Part shown: piece after piece, positions 25,447 to 37,559 of the stretch
Layout: each line of letters begins with the position of its first letter
How positions within the stretch are numbered: position 1 is the first letter of the stretch
DNA from: Parietaria judaica
Lineage: Eukaryota; Streptophyta; Magnoliopsida; Rosales; Urticaceae
Reading direction: 5' to 3'
DNA length: 64,000 nt
Assembly (NCBI GenBank): GCA_954871525.1
Contig: OX940863.1
Span: forward strand, 7,168,001 to 7,232,000
Notes under the pieces: model-generated
The model's database searches: none
What the model saw: the letters and a program-made list of their open reading frames with translations, nothing else
Told to the model about the DNA's origin: nothing
Translations under genes and position numbers: made by a program

Positions 25447-25519
25447 ATGATTTTAGGGCTTATACATTGGAATTTTAATATAACAAGAGTTCTAAAATTT
25501 CGAACCAATTGAAAAAATA
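25447..25519 (+). repeat. 73-bp partial monomer, occurrence 1
   Basis: GAGTTCT is joined to AAAATTTCGAACC, so about 100 bp including the whole dyad is missing. The join removes the segment from TCATGC to the CCT before AAAATTTCG, and CT at both ends gives minimal homology. Confidence 0.88.
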
Positions 25520-26213
25520 ATGATTTTAGGGCTTATACATTGGAATTTGAATATAACAAGAGTTCTCATGCAAAAATATGCAAGGATTAAAATGTTGACG
25601 AGAAATGCCATAGGAAATGCTATAGCATTTCCTATAGCATTTCTTTATTTTACATTTTTTACAACCTTAAATTTCAAACCAATTGAAAAAATAATAATTT
25701 TAAAGCTTATAAATTGGAATTTGAATATAACAAGAGTTCTCATGCAAAAATATGCAAGGATTAAATTGTTGACGAGAAATGCCATATGTAATGCTATAGC
25801 ATTTCCTATTGCATTTTTTTATTTTACATTTTTTACAACCTTAAATTTCGAACCAATTGAAAAAATAATGAGTTTAGGGATTATACATTGGAATTTGAAT
25901 ATAACAAGAGTTCTCATGCAAAAATATGCAAGGATTAAATTGTTGACGAGAAATGCCATAGGAAATGCTAGCATTTCTTATAGCATTTGTTTATTTTACA
26001 TTGTTTACGACCTAAAATTTCGAACCAATTGAAAAAATAATGATTTTAGGGCTTATACATTGGAATTTGAATATAACAAGAGTTCTCAAGCAAAAATATG
26101 CAAGGATTAAAATGTTGACGAGAAATGCCATAGGAAATGCTATAGCATTTCCTATAGCATTTCTTTATTTTACATTTTTTACAACCTTAAATTTCAAACC
26201 AATTGAAAAAATA

Positions 26214-26387
26214 ATGATTTTAGGGCTTATACATTGGAATTTGAATATAACAAGAGTTCTCATGCAAAAATATGCAAGGATTAAATTGTTGACGAGAAAT
26301 GCCATAGGAAATGCTATAGCATTTCCTATAGCATTTCTTTATTTTACATTTTTTACAACCTTAAATTTCGAACCAATTGAAAAAATA
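26214..26387 (+). repeat. Reference 174-bp monomer
   Basis: A typical full-length right-arm unit, counted from the ATG of ATGATTTTAGGGC to the A-run before the next ATG. Neighbours in register start at 26,040, 26,388 and 26,562, so spacing is exactly 174 bp. It carries TGCAAAAATATGCA (a short inverted repeat), the central dyad, TTCGAA and CAATTG. I see no CENP-B-box-like motif. Confidence 0.93.
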
Positions 26388-26520
26388 ATGATTTTAAAGC
26401 TTATACATTGGAATTTGAATATAACAAGAGTTCTCATGCAAAAATATGCAAGGATTAAATTGTTGACGAGAAATGCCATAGGAAATGCTATAGCATTTCC
26501 TATAGCATTTCTTTATTTTA

Positions 26521-29500
26521 CATTTTTTACAACCTTAAATTTCGAACTAATTGAAAAAATAATGATTTTAAAGCTTATACATTGGAATTTGAATATAACA
26601 AGAGTTCTCATGCAAAAATATGCAAGGATTAAATTGTTGACGAGAAATGCCATAGGAAATGCTAGCATTTCTTTATTTTACATTGTTTACGACCTAAAAT
26701 TTTGAACCAATTGAAAAAATAATGATTTTAGGGCTTATACATTGGAATTTGAATATAACAAGAGTTCTCATGCAAAAATATGCAAGGATTAAAATTTTGA
26801 CGAGAAATGCCATAGGAAATGCTATAGCATTTCCTATAGCATTTCTTTATTTTACATTTTTTACAACCTTAAATTTCAAACCAATTGAAAAAATAATGAT
26901 TTTAGGGCTTATACATTGGAATTTTAATATAACAAGAGTTCTCATGCAAAAATATGCAAGGATTAAATTGTTGACGAGAAATGCCATAGGAAATGCTATA
27001 GCATTTCCTATAGCATTTCTTTATTTTACATTTTTTACAACCTTAAATTTCAAACCAATTGAAAAAATAATAATTTTAAAGCTTATAAATTGGAATTTGA
27101 ATATAACAAGAGTTCTCATGCAAATATATGCAAGGATTAAATTGTTGACGAGAAATGCCATAGGAAATGCTATAGCATTTCCTATAGCATTTCTTTATTT
27201 TACATTTTTTACAACCTTAAATTTCAAACTAATTGAAAAAATAATGATTTTAAAGCTTATACATTGGAATTTGAATATAACAAGAGTTCTCATGCAAAAA
27301 TATGCAAGGATTAAATTGTTGACGAGAAATGCCATAGGAAATGCTAGCATTTCCTATAGCATTTCTTTATTTTACATTGTTTACGACCTAAAATTTTGAA
27401 CCAATTGAAAAAATAATTATTTTAGGGCTTATACATTGGAATTTGAATATAACAAGAGTTCTCATGCAAATATATGCAAGGATTAAAATGTTGACGAGAA
27501 ATGCCAGCATTTCCTATAGCATTTCTTTATTTTACATTTTTTACAACCTTAAATTTCAAACCAATTGAAAAAATAATGATTTTAGGGCTTATACATTGGA
27601 ATTTTAATATAACAAGAGTTCTCATGCAAAAATATGCAAGGATTAAATTGTTGACGAGAAATGCCATAGGAAATGCTATAGCATTTCCTATAGCATTTAT
27701 TTATTTTACATTTTTTACAACCTTAAATTTCGAACCAATTGAAAAAATAATGATTTTAAAGCTTATACATTGGAATTTGAATATAACAAGAGTTCTCATG
27801 CAAAAATATGCAAGGATTAAATTGTTGACGAGAAATGCCATAGGAAATGCTATAGCATTTCTTTATTTTACATTTTTTACAACCTTAAATTTCGAACTAA
27901 TTGAAAAAATAATGATTTTAAAGCTTATACATTGGAATTTGAATATAACAAGAGTTCTCATGCAAAAATATGCAAGGATTAAATTGTTGACGAGAAATGC
28001 CATAGGAAATGCTAGCATTTCCTATAGCATTTCTTTATTTTACATTTTTTACAACCTTAAATTTCGAACCAATTGAAAAAATAATGATTTTAGGGCTTAT
28101 ACATTGGAATTTTAATATAACAAGAGTTCTAAAATTTCGAACCAATTGAAAAAATAATGATTTTAGGGCTTATACATTGGAATTTGAATATAACAAGAGT
28201 TCTCATGCAAAAATATGCAAGGATTAAAATGTTGACGAGAAATGCCATAGGAAATGCTATAGCATTTCCTATAGCATTTCTTTATTTTACATTTTTTACA
28301 ACCTTAAATTTCAAACCAATTGAAAAAATAATAATTTTAAAGCTTATAAATTGGAATTTGAATATAACAAGAGTTCTCATGCAAAAATATGCAAGGATTA
28401 AATTGTAGACGAGAAATGCCATATGTAATGCTATAGCATTTCCTATTGCATTTTTTTATTTTACATTTTTTACAACCTTAAATTTCGAACCAATTGAAAA
28501 AATAATGAGTTTAGGGATTATACATTGGAATTTGAATATAACAAGAGTTCTCATGCAAAAATATGCAAGGATTAAATTGTTGACGAGAAATGCCATAGGA
28601 AATGCTAGCATTTCTTATAGCATTTGTTTATTTTACATTGTTTACGACCTAAAATTTCGAACCAATTGAAAAAATAATGATTTTAGGGCTTATACATTGG
28701 AATTTGAATATAACAAGAGTTCTCATGCAAAAATATGCAAGGATTAAAATGTTGACGAGAAATGCCATAGGAAATGCTATAGCATTTCCTATAGCATTTC
28801 TTTATTTTACATTTTTTACAACCTTAAATTTCGAACCAATTGAAAAAATAATGATTTTAAAGCTTATACATTGGAATTTGAATATAACAAGAGTTCTCAT
28901 GCAAAAATATGCAAGGATTAAATTGTTGACGAGAAATGCTATAGGAAATGCTATAGCATTTCCTATGGCATTTCTTTATTTTACATTTTTTACAACCTTA
29001 AATTTCGAACTAATTGAAAAAATAATGATTTTAAAGCTTATACATTGGAATTTGAATATAACAAGAGTTCTCATGCAAAAATATGCAAGGATTAAATTGT
29101 TGACGAGAAATGCCATAGGAAATGCTAGCATTTCTTTATTTTACATTGTTTACGACCTAAAATTTTGAACCAATTGAAAAAATAATGATTTTAGGGCTTA
29201 TACATTGGAATTTGAATATAACAAGAGTTCTCATGCAAAAATATTCAAGGATTAAAATGTTGACGAGAAATGCCATAGGAAATGCTATAGCATTTCCTAT
29301 AGCATTTCTTTATTTTACATTTTTTACAACCTTAAATTTCAAACCAATTGAAAAAATAATGATTTTAGGGCTTATACATTGGAATTTTAATATAACAAGA
29401 GTTCTCATGCAAAAATATGCAAGGATTAAATTGTTGACGAGAAATGCCATAGGAAATGCTATAGCATTTCCTATAGCATTTATTTATTTTACATTTTTTA

Positions 29501-30173
29501 CAACCTTAAATTTCGAACCAATTGAAAAAATAATGATTTTAAAGCTTATACATTGGAATTTGAATATAACAAGAGTTCTCATGCAAAAATATGCAAGGAT
29601 TAAATTGTTGACGAGAAATGCCATAGGAAATGCTATAGCATTTCTTTATTTTACATTTTTTACAACCTTAAATTTCGAACTAATTGAAAAAATAATGATT
29701 TTAAAGCTTATACATTGGAATTTGAATATAACAAGAGTTCTCATGCAAAAATATGCAAGGATTAAATTGTTGACGAGAAATGCCATAGGAAATGCTAGCA
29801 TTTCCTAAAGCATTTCTTTATTTTACATTTTTTACAACCTTAAATTTCAAACCAATTGAAAAAATAATTATTTTAGGGCTTATACATTGGAATTTTAATA
29901 TAACAAGAGTTCTCATGCAAAAATATGCAAGGATTAAAATGTTGACGAGAAATGCCATAGGAAATGCTATAGCATTTCCTATAGCATTTCTTTATTTTAC
30001 ATTTTTTACAACCTTAAATTTCAAACCAATTGAAAAAATAATGATTTTAGGGCTTATACATTGGAATTTGAATATAACAAGAGTTCTCATGCAAAAATAT
30101 TCAAGGATTAAATTGTTGACGAGAAATGCCATAGGAAATGCTATAGCATTTCCTATAGCATTTCTTTATTTTA
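26521..30173 (+). repeat. 3,653-bp HOR duplication, copy 1 (about 21 monomers plus a partial one)
   Basis: Repeats at a constant offset of 3,653 bp: landmark ATGs at 26,722, 28,157, 28,677, 29,185 and 29,792 recur at 30,375, 31,810, 32,330, 32,838 and 33,445. Shared private variants include AAAATTTTGACGAG, GCAAATATATGCAAGG, AAATATTCAAGG and TTTCCTAAAGCATTTC. The boundary can lie anywhere between about 26,450 and 26,550. Confidence 0.9.
28084..28156 (+). repeat. 73-bp partial monomer, occurrence 2
   Basis: Same GAGTTCT/AAAATTTCG join, in copy 1 of the 3,653-bp unit. A shared breakpoint means one deletion spread by duplication. Confidence 0.88.
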
Positions 30174-31736
30174 CATTTTTTACAACCTTAAATTTCGAAC
30201 TAATTGAAAAAATAATGATTTTAAAGCTTATACATTGGAATTTGAATATAACAAGAGTTCTCATGCAAAAATATGCAAGGATTAAATTGTTGACGAGAAA
30301 TGCCATAGGAAATGCTAGCATTTCTTTATTTTACATTGTTTACGACCTAAAATTTTGAACCAATTGAAAAAATAATGATTTTAGGGCTTATACATTGGAA
30401 TTTGAATATAACAAGAGTTCTCATGCAAAAATATGCAAGGATTAAAATTTTGACGAGAAATGCCATAGGAAATGCTATAGCATTTCCTATAGCATTTCTT
30501 TATTTTACATTTTTTACAACCTTAAATTTCAAACCAATTGAAAAAATAATGATTTTAGGGCTTATACATTGGAATTTTAATATAACAAGAGTTCTCATGC
30601 AAAAATATGCAAGGATTAAATTGTTGACGAGAAATGCCATAGGAAATGCTATAGCATTTCCTATAGCATTTCTTTATTTTACATTTTTTACAACCTTAAA
30701 TTTCAAACCAATTGAAAAAATAATAATTTTAAAGCTTATAAATTGGAATTTGAATATAACAAGAGTTCTCATGCAAATATATGCAAGGATTAAATTGTTG
30801 ACGAGAAATGCCATAGGAAATGCTATAGCATTTCCTATAGCATTTCTTTATTTTACATTTTTTACAACCTTAAATTTCAAACTAATTGAAAAAATAATGA
30901 TTTTAAAGCTTATACATTGGAATTTGAATATAACAAGAGTTCTCATGCAAAAATATGCAAGGATTAAATTGTTGACGAGAAATGCCATAGGAAATGCTAG
31001 CATTTCCTATAGCATTTCTTTATTTTACATTGTTTACGACCTAAAATTTTTAACCAATTGAAAAAATAATGATTTTAGGGCTTATACATTGGAATTTGAA
31101 TATAACAAGAGTTCTCATGCAAATATATGCAAGGATTAAAATGTTGACGAGAAATGCCAGCATTTCCTATAGCATTTCTTTATTTTACATTTTTTACAAC
31201 CTTAAATTTCAAACCAATTGAAAAAATAATGATTTTAGGGCTTATACATTGGAATTTTAATATAACAAGAGTTCTCATGCAAAAATATGCAAGGATTAAA
31301 TTGTTGACGAGAAATGCCATAGGAAATGCTATAGCATTTCCTATAGCATTTATTTATTTTACATTTTTTACAACCTTAAATTTCGAACCAATTGAAAAAA
31401 TAATGATTTTAAAGCTTATACATTGGAATTTGAATATAACAAGAGTTCTCATGCAAAAATATGCAAGGATTAAATTGTTGACGAGAAATGCCATAGGAAA
31501 TGCTATAGCATTTCTTTATTTTACATTTTTTACAACCTTAAATTTCGAACTAATTGAAAAAATAATGATTTTAAAGCTTATACATTGGAATTTGAATATA
31601 ACAAGAGTTCTCATGCAAAAATATGCAAGGATTAAATTGTTGACGAGAAATGCCATAGGAAATGCTAGCATTTCCTATAGCATTTCTTTATTTTACATTT
31701 TTTACAACCTTAAATTTCAAACCAATTGAAAAAATA

Positions 31737-31809
31737 ATGATTTTAGGGCTTATACATTGGAATTTTAATATAACAAGAGTTCTAAAATTTCGAACCAATT
31801 GAAAAAATA
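31737..31809 (+). repeat. 73-bp partial monomer, occurrence 3
   Basis: Same join, 3,653 bp after occurrence 2. The preceding monomer ends in TTTCAAACC here against TTTCGAACC at occurrences 1 and 2. Confidence 0.88.
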
Positions 31810-32584
31810 ATGATTTTAGGGCTTATACATTGGAATTTGAATATAACAAGAGTTCTCATGCAAAAATATGCAAGGATTAAAATGTTGACGAGAAATGCCA
31901 TAGGAAATGCTATAGCATTTCCTATAGCATTTCTTTATTTTACATTTTTTACAACCTTAAATTTCAAACCAATTGAAAAAATAATAATTTTAAAGCTTAT
32001 AAATTGGAATTTGAATATAACAAGAGTTCTCATGCAAAAATATGCAAGGATTAAATTGTAGACGAGAAATGCCATATGTAATGCTATAGCATTTCCTATT
32101 GCATTTTTTTATTTTACATTTTTTACAACCTTAAATTTCGAACCAATTGAAAAAATAATGAGTTTAGGGATTATACATTGGAATTTGAATATAACAAGAG
32201 TTCTCATGCAAAAATATGCAAGGATTAAATTGTTGACGAGAAATGCCATAGGAAATGCTAGCATTTCTTATAGCATTTGTTTATTTTACATTGTTTACGA
32301 CCTAAAATTTCGAACCAATTGAAAAAATAATGATTTTAGGGCTTATACATTGGAATTTGAATATAACAAGAGTTCTCATGCAAAAATATGCAAGGATTAA
32401 ATTGTTGACGAGAAATGCCATAGGAAATGCTATAGCATTTCCTATAGCATTTCTTTATTTTACATTTTTTACGACCTTAAATTTCGAACCAATTGAAAAA
32501 ATAATGATTTTAAAGCTTATACATTGGAATTTGAATATAACAAGAGTTCTCATGCAAAAATATGCAAGGATTAAATTGTTGACG

Positions 32585-32628
32585 AGAAATGCTATAGGAA
32601 ATGCTATAGCATTTCCTATAGCATTTCT
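32585..32628. repeat. Perfect 44-bp palindrome inside a monomer
   Basis: Centred between 32,606 and 32,607 in GCTA/TAGC, all 22 base pairs outward are self-complementary, from AGAAATGCTATAGG on the left to CCTATAGCATTTCT on the right. In most other monomers the 14th pair is a C/A (or T/G) mismatch, because the left half reads GCCATAGG. Each arm is itself a doubled AAATGCTATAGG-like block. Such a sequence could form a hairpin or cruciform. Confidence 0.9.
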
Positions 32629-33614
32629 TTATTTTACATTTTTTACAACCTTAAATTTCGAACTAATTGAAAAAATAATGATTTTAAAGCTTATACATTG
32701 GAATTTGAATATAACAAGAGTTCTCATGCAAAAATATGCAAGGATTAAATTGTTGACGAGAAATGCCATAGGAAATGCTAGCATTTCTTTATTTTACATT
32801 GTTTACGACCTAAAATTTTGAACCAATTGAAAAAATAATGATTTTAGGGCTTATACATTGGAATTTGAATATAACAAGAGTTCTCATGCAAAAATATTCA
32901 AGGATTAAAATGTTGACGAGAAATGCCATAGGAAATGCTATAGCATTTCCTATAGCATTTCTTTATTTTACATTTTTTACAACCTTAAATTTCAAACCAA
33001 TTGAAAAAATAATGATTTTAGGGCTTATACATTGGAATTTTAATATAACAAGAGTTCTCATGCAAAAATATGCAAGGATTAAATTGTTGACGAGAAATGC
33101 CATAGGAAATGCTATAGCATTTCCTATAGCATTTATTTATTTTACATTTTTTACAACCTTAAATTTCGAACCAATTGAAAAAATAATGATTTTAAAGCTT
33201 ATACATTGGAATTTGAATATAACAAGAGTTCTCATGCAAAAATATGCAAGGATTAAATTGTTGACGAGAAATGCCATAGGAAATGCTATAGCATTTCTTT
33301 ATTTTACATTTTTTACAACCTTAAATTTCGAACTAATTGAAAAAATAATGATTTTAAAGCTTATACATTGGAATTTGAATATAACAAGAGTTCTCATGCA
33401 AAAATATGCAAGGATTAAATTGTTGACGAGAAATGCCATAGGAAATGCTAGCATTTCCTAAAGCATTTCTTTATTTTACATTTTTTACAACCTTAAATTT
33501 CAAACCAATTGAAAAAATAATTATTTTAGGGCTTATACATTGGAATTTTAATATAACAAGAGTTCTCATGCAAAAATATGCAAGGATTAAAATGTTGACG
33601 AGAAATGCCATAGG

Positions 33615-35488
33615 AAATGCTATAGCATTTCCTATAGCATTTCTTTATTTTACATTTTTTACAACCTTAAATTTCAAACCAATTGAAAAAATAATGATTT
33701 TAGGGCTTATACATTGGAATTTGAATATAACAAGAGTTCTCATGCAAAAATATTCAAGGATTAAATTGTTGACGAGAAATGCCATAGGAAATGCTATAGC
33801 ATTTCCTATAGCATTTCTTTATTTTACATTTTTTACAACCTTAAATTTCGAACCAATTGAAAAAATAATGATTTTAAAGCTTATACATTGGAATTTGAAT
33901 ATAACAAGAGTTCTCATGCAAAAATATGCAAGGATTAAATTGTTAACGAGAAATGCCATAGGAAATGCTATAGCATTTCCTATAGCATTTCTTTATTTTA
34001 CATTTTTTACAACCTTAAATTTCGAACTAATTGAAAAAATAATGATTTTAAAGCTTATACATTGGAATTTGAATATAACAAGAGTTCTCATGCAAAAATA
34101 TGCAAGGATTAAATTGTTGACGAGAAATGCCATAGGAAATGCTAGCATTTCTTTATTTTACATTGTTTACGACCTAAAATTTTGAACCAATTGAAAAAAT
34201 AATGATTTTAGGGCTTATACATTGGAATTTGAATATAACAAGAGTTCTCATGCAAAAATATGCAAGGATTAAAATGTTGACGAGAAATGCCATAGGAAAT
34301 GCTATAGCATTTCCTATAGCATTTCTTTATTTTACATTTTTTACAACCTTAAATTTCAAACCAATTGAAAAAATAATGATTTTAGGGCTTATACATTGGA
34401 ATTTTAATATAACAAGAGTTCTCATGCAAAAATATGCAAGGATTAAATTGTTGACGAGAAATGCCATAGGAAATGCTATAGCATTTCCTATAGCATTTAT
34501 TTATTTTACATTTTTTACAACCTTAAATTTCGAACCAATTGAAAAAATAATGATTTTAAAGCTTATACATTGGAATTTGAATATAACAAGAGTTCTCATG
34601 CAAAAATATGCAAGGATTAAATTGTTGAAAAGAAATGCTATAGGAAATGCTATAGCATTTCTTTATTTTACATTTTTTACAACCTTAAATTTCGAACTAA
34701 TTGAAAAAATAATGATTTTAAAGCTTATACATTGGAATTTGAATATAACAAGAGTTCTCATGCAAAAATATGCAAGGATTAAATTGTTGACGAGAAATGC
34801 CATAGGAAATGCTAGCATTTCCTATAGCATTTCTTTATTTTACATTTTTTACAACCTTAAATTTCAAACCAATTGAAAAAATAATGATTTTAGGGCTTAT
34901 ACATTGGAATTATAATATAACAAGAGTTCTCATGCAAAAATATGCAAGGATTAAAATGTTGACGAGAAATGCCATAGGAAATGCTATAGCATTTCCTATA
35001 GCATTTCTTTATTTTACATTTTTTACAACCTTAAATTTCAAACCAATTGAAAAAATAATGATTTTAGGGCTTATACATTGGAATTTTAATATAACAAGAG
35101 TTCTCATGCAAAAATATGCAAGGATTAAATTGTTGACAAGAAATGCCATAGGAAATGCTATAGCATTTCCTATAGCATTTATTTATTTTACATTTTTTAC
35201 AACCTTAAATTTCGAACCAATTAAAAAAATAATGATTTTAAAGCTTATACATTGGAATTTGAATATAACAAGAGTTCTCATGCAAAAATATGCAAGGATT
35301 AAATTGTTGACGAGAAATGCCATAGGAAATGCTATAGCATTTCTTTATTTTACATTTTTTACAACCTTAAATTTCGAACTAATTGAAAAAATAATGATTT
35401 TAAAGCTTATAAATTGGAATTTGAATATAACAAGAGTTCTCATGCATAAATATGCAAGGATTAAATTGTTGACGAGAAATGCCATAGG
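33615..35488 (+). repeat. 1,874-bp tandem duplication, copy 1 (11 monomers)
   Basis: Matches 35,489-37,362 at an offset of 1,874 bp. Shared rare variants are TTGTTAACGAGAAATGC, TTGTTGAAAAGAAATGC, GGAATTATAATATAAC, TTGTTGACAAGAAATGC and CATGCATAAATATGC. It overlaps the end of the 3,653-bp copy 2, so it arose afterwards. Confidence 0.9.
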
Positions 35489-37362
35489 AAATGCTATAGC
35501 ATTTCCTATAGCATTTCTTTATTTTACATTTTTTACAACCTTAAATTTCAAACCAATTGAAAAAATAATGATTTTAGGGCTTATACATTGGAATTTGAAT
35601 ATAACAAGAGTTCTCATGCAAAAATATTCAAGGATTAAATTGTTGACGAGAAATGCCATAGGAAATGCTATAGCATTTCCTATAGCATTTCTTTATTTTA
35701 CATTTTTTACAACCTTAAATTTCGAACCAATTGAAAAAATAATGATTTTAAAGCTTATACATTGGAATTTGAATATAACAAGAGTTCTCATGCAAAAATA
35801 TGCAAGGATTAAATTGTTAACGAGAAATGCCATAGGAAATGCTATAGCATTTCCTATAGCATTTCTTTATTTTACATTTTTTACAACCTTAAATTTCGAA
35901 CTAATTGAAAAAATAATGATTTTAAAGCTTATACATTGGAATTTGAATATAACAAGAGTTCTCATGCAAAAATATGCAAGGATTAAATTGTTGACGAGAA
36001 ATGCCATAGGAAATGCTAGCATTTCTTTATTTTACATTGTTTACGACCTAAAATTTTGAACCAATTGAAAAAATAATGATTTTAGGGCTTATACATTGGA
36101 ATTTGAATATAACAAGAGTTCTCATGCAAAAATATGCAAGGATTAAAATGTTGACGAGAAATGCCATAGGAAATGCTATAGCATTTCCTATAGCATTTCT
36201 TTATTTTACATTTTTTACAACCTTAAATTTCAAACCAATTGAAAAAATAATGATTTTAGGGCTTATACATTGGAATTTTAATATAACAAGAGTTCTCATG
36301 CAAAAATATGCAAGGATTAAATTGTTGACGAGAAATGCCATAGGAAATGCTATAGCATTTCCTATAGCATTTATTTATTTTACATTTTTTACAACCTTAA
36401 ATTTCGAACCAATTGAAAAAATAATGATTTTAAAGCTTATACATTGGAATTTGAATATAACAAGAGTTCTCATGCAAAAATATGCAAGGATTAAATTGTT
36501 GAAAAGAAATGCTATAGGAAATGCTATAGCATTTCTTTATTTTACATTTTTTACAACCTTAAATTTCGAACTAATTGAAAAAATAATGATTTTAAAGCTT
36601 ATACATTGGAATTTGAATATAACAAGAGTTCTCATGCAAAAATATGCAAGGATTAAATTGTTGACGAGAAATGCCATAGGAAATGCTAGCATTTCCTATA
36701 GCATTTCTTTATTTTACATTTTTTACAACCTTAAATTTCAAACCAATTGAAAAAATAATGATTTTAGGGCTTATACATTGGAATTATAATATAACAAGAG
36801 TTCTCATGCAAAAATATGCAAGGATTAAAATGTTGACGAGAAATGCCATAGGAAATGCTATAGCATTTCCTATAGCATTTCTTTATTTTACATTTTTTAC
36901 AACCTTAAATTTCAAACCAATTGAAAAAATAATGATTTTAGGGCTTATACATTGGAATTTTAATATAACAAGAGTTCTCATGCAAAAATATGCAAGGATT
37001 AAATTGTTGACAAGAAATGCCATAGGAAATGCTATAGCATTTCCTATAGCATTTATTTATTTTACATTTTTTACAACCTTAAATTTCGAACCAATTAAAA
37101 AAATAATGATTTTAAAGCTTATACATTGGAATTTGAATATAACAAGAGTTCTCATGCAAAAATATGCAAGGATTAAATTGTTGACGAGAAATGCCATAGG
37201 AAATGCTATAGCATTTCTTTATTTTACATTTTTTACAACCTTAAATTTCGAACTAATTGAAAAAATAATGATTTTAAAGCTTATAAATTGGAATTTGAAT
37301 ATAACAAGAGTTCTCATGCATAAATATGCAAGGATTAAATTGTTGACGAGAAATGCCATAGG
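35489..37362 (+). repeat. 1,874-bp tandem duplication, copy 2
   Basis: Second copy of the 11-monomer unit. The match ends where this copy reads GGAAATGCTAGCTTTTTC (37,36x) and the first reads GGAAATGCTATAGC (35,48x). The join with copy 1 makes an in-frame run of monomers that gives the longest open frame of the window (34,809-36,059). Confidence 0.9.
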
Positions 37363-37559
37363 AAATGCTAGCTTTTTCTATAGCATTTCTATATTTTACA
37401 TTGTTTACGACCTAAAATTTCGAACCAATTGAAAAAATAATGATTTTAGGGCTTATACATTGGAATTTGAATATAACAAGAGTTCTCATGCAAAAATATG
37501 CAAGGATTAAAATGTTGACGAGAAATGCCATAGGAAATGCTATAGCATTTCCTATAGCA
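37363..37559 (+). repeat. Linker monomers with private dyad variant
   Basis: GCTAGCTTTTTCTATAGC followed by TTTCTATATTTTACATTG at 37,367-37,400 is seen only here. Next comes one ordinary monomer that leads into the third 3,653-bp-type copy. Confidence 0.7.

Larger units (their letters stand above)
24765..26520 (+). repeat. Block A, first part
   Basis: Full 174-bp monomers alternate between the GGGCTT and AAGCTT forms, with a 73-bp partial monomer at 25,447 and the variant CCATATGTAATGCTATAGC near 25,784. The stretch around the partial monomer reappears near 28.1, 31.7, 38.4 and 40.8 kb, so this is a precursor or fragment of the 3,653-bp unit. Confidence 0.78.
30174..33826 (+). repeat. 3,653-bp HOR duplication, copy 2
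   Basis: Directly follows copy 1. Differences are few: AAATTTTTAACCAATTG near 31,046, AAATTGTTGACG against AAAATGTTGACG near 32,400, and CCTATAGC against CCTATGGC near 32,618, the change that creates the perfect palindrome. Such high identity indicates a recent unequal exchange. Confidence 0.9.

Noticed and set aside
26214..26387. CENP-B box in the monomer
   Set aside because: The only partly similar stretch is TTTCGAACCAATTG, which lacks the GTTGGAA and CGGGA core elements.
34809..36059. Long open reading frames as repeat-protein genes (this is the longest; over a hundred more on both strands)
   Set aside because: All translate the same 58-residue monomer or its antisense. They end at small non-triplet indels fixed in HOR units, and have no ribosome-binding or intron context. 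Strand simply follows the array arm.
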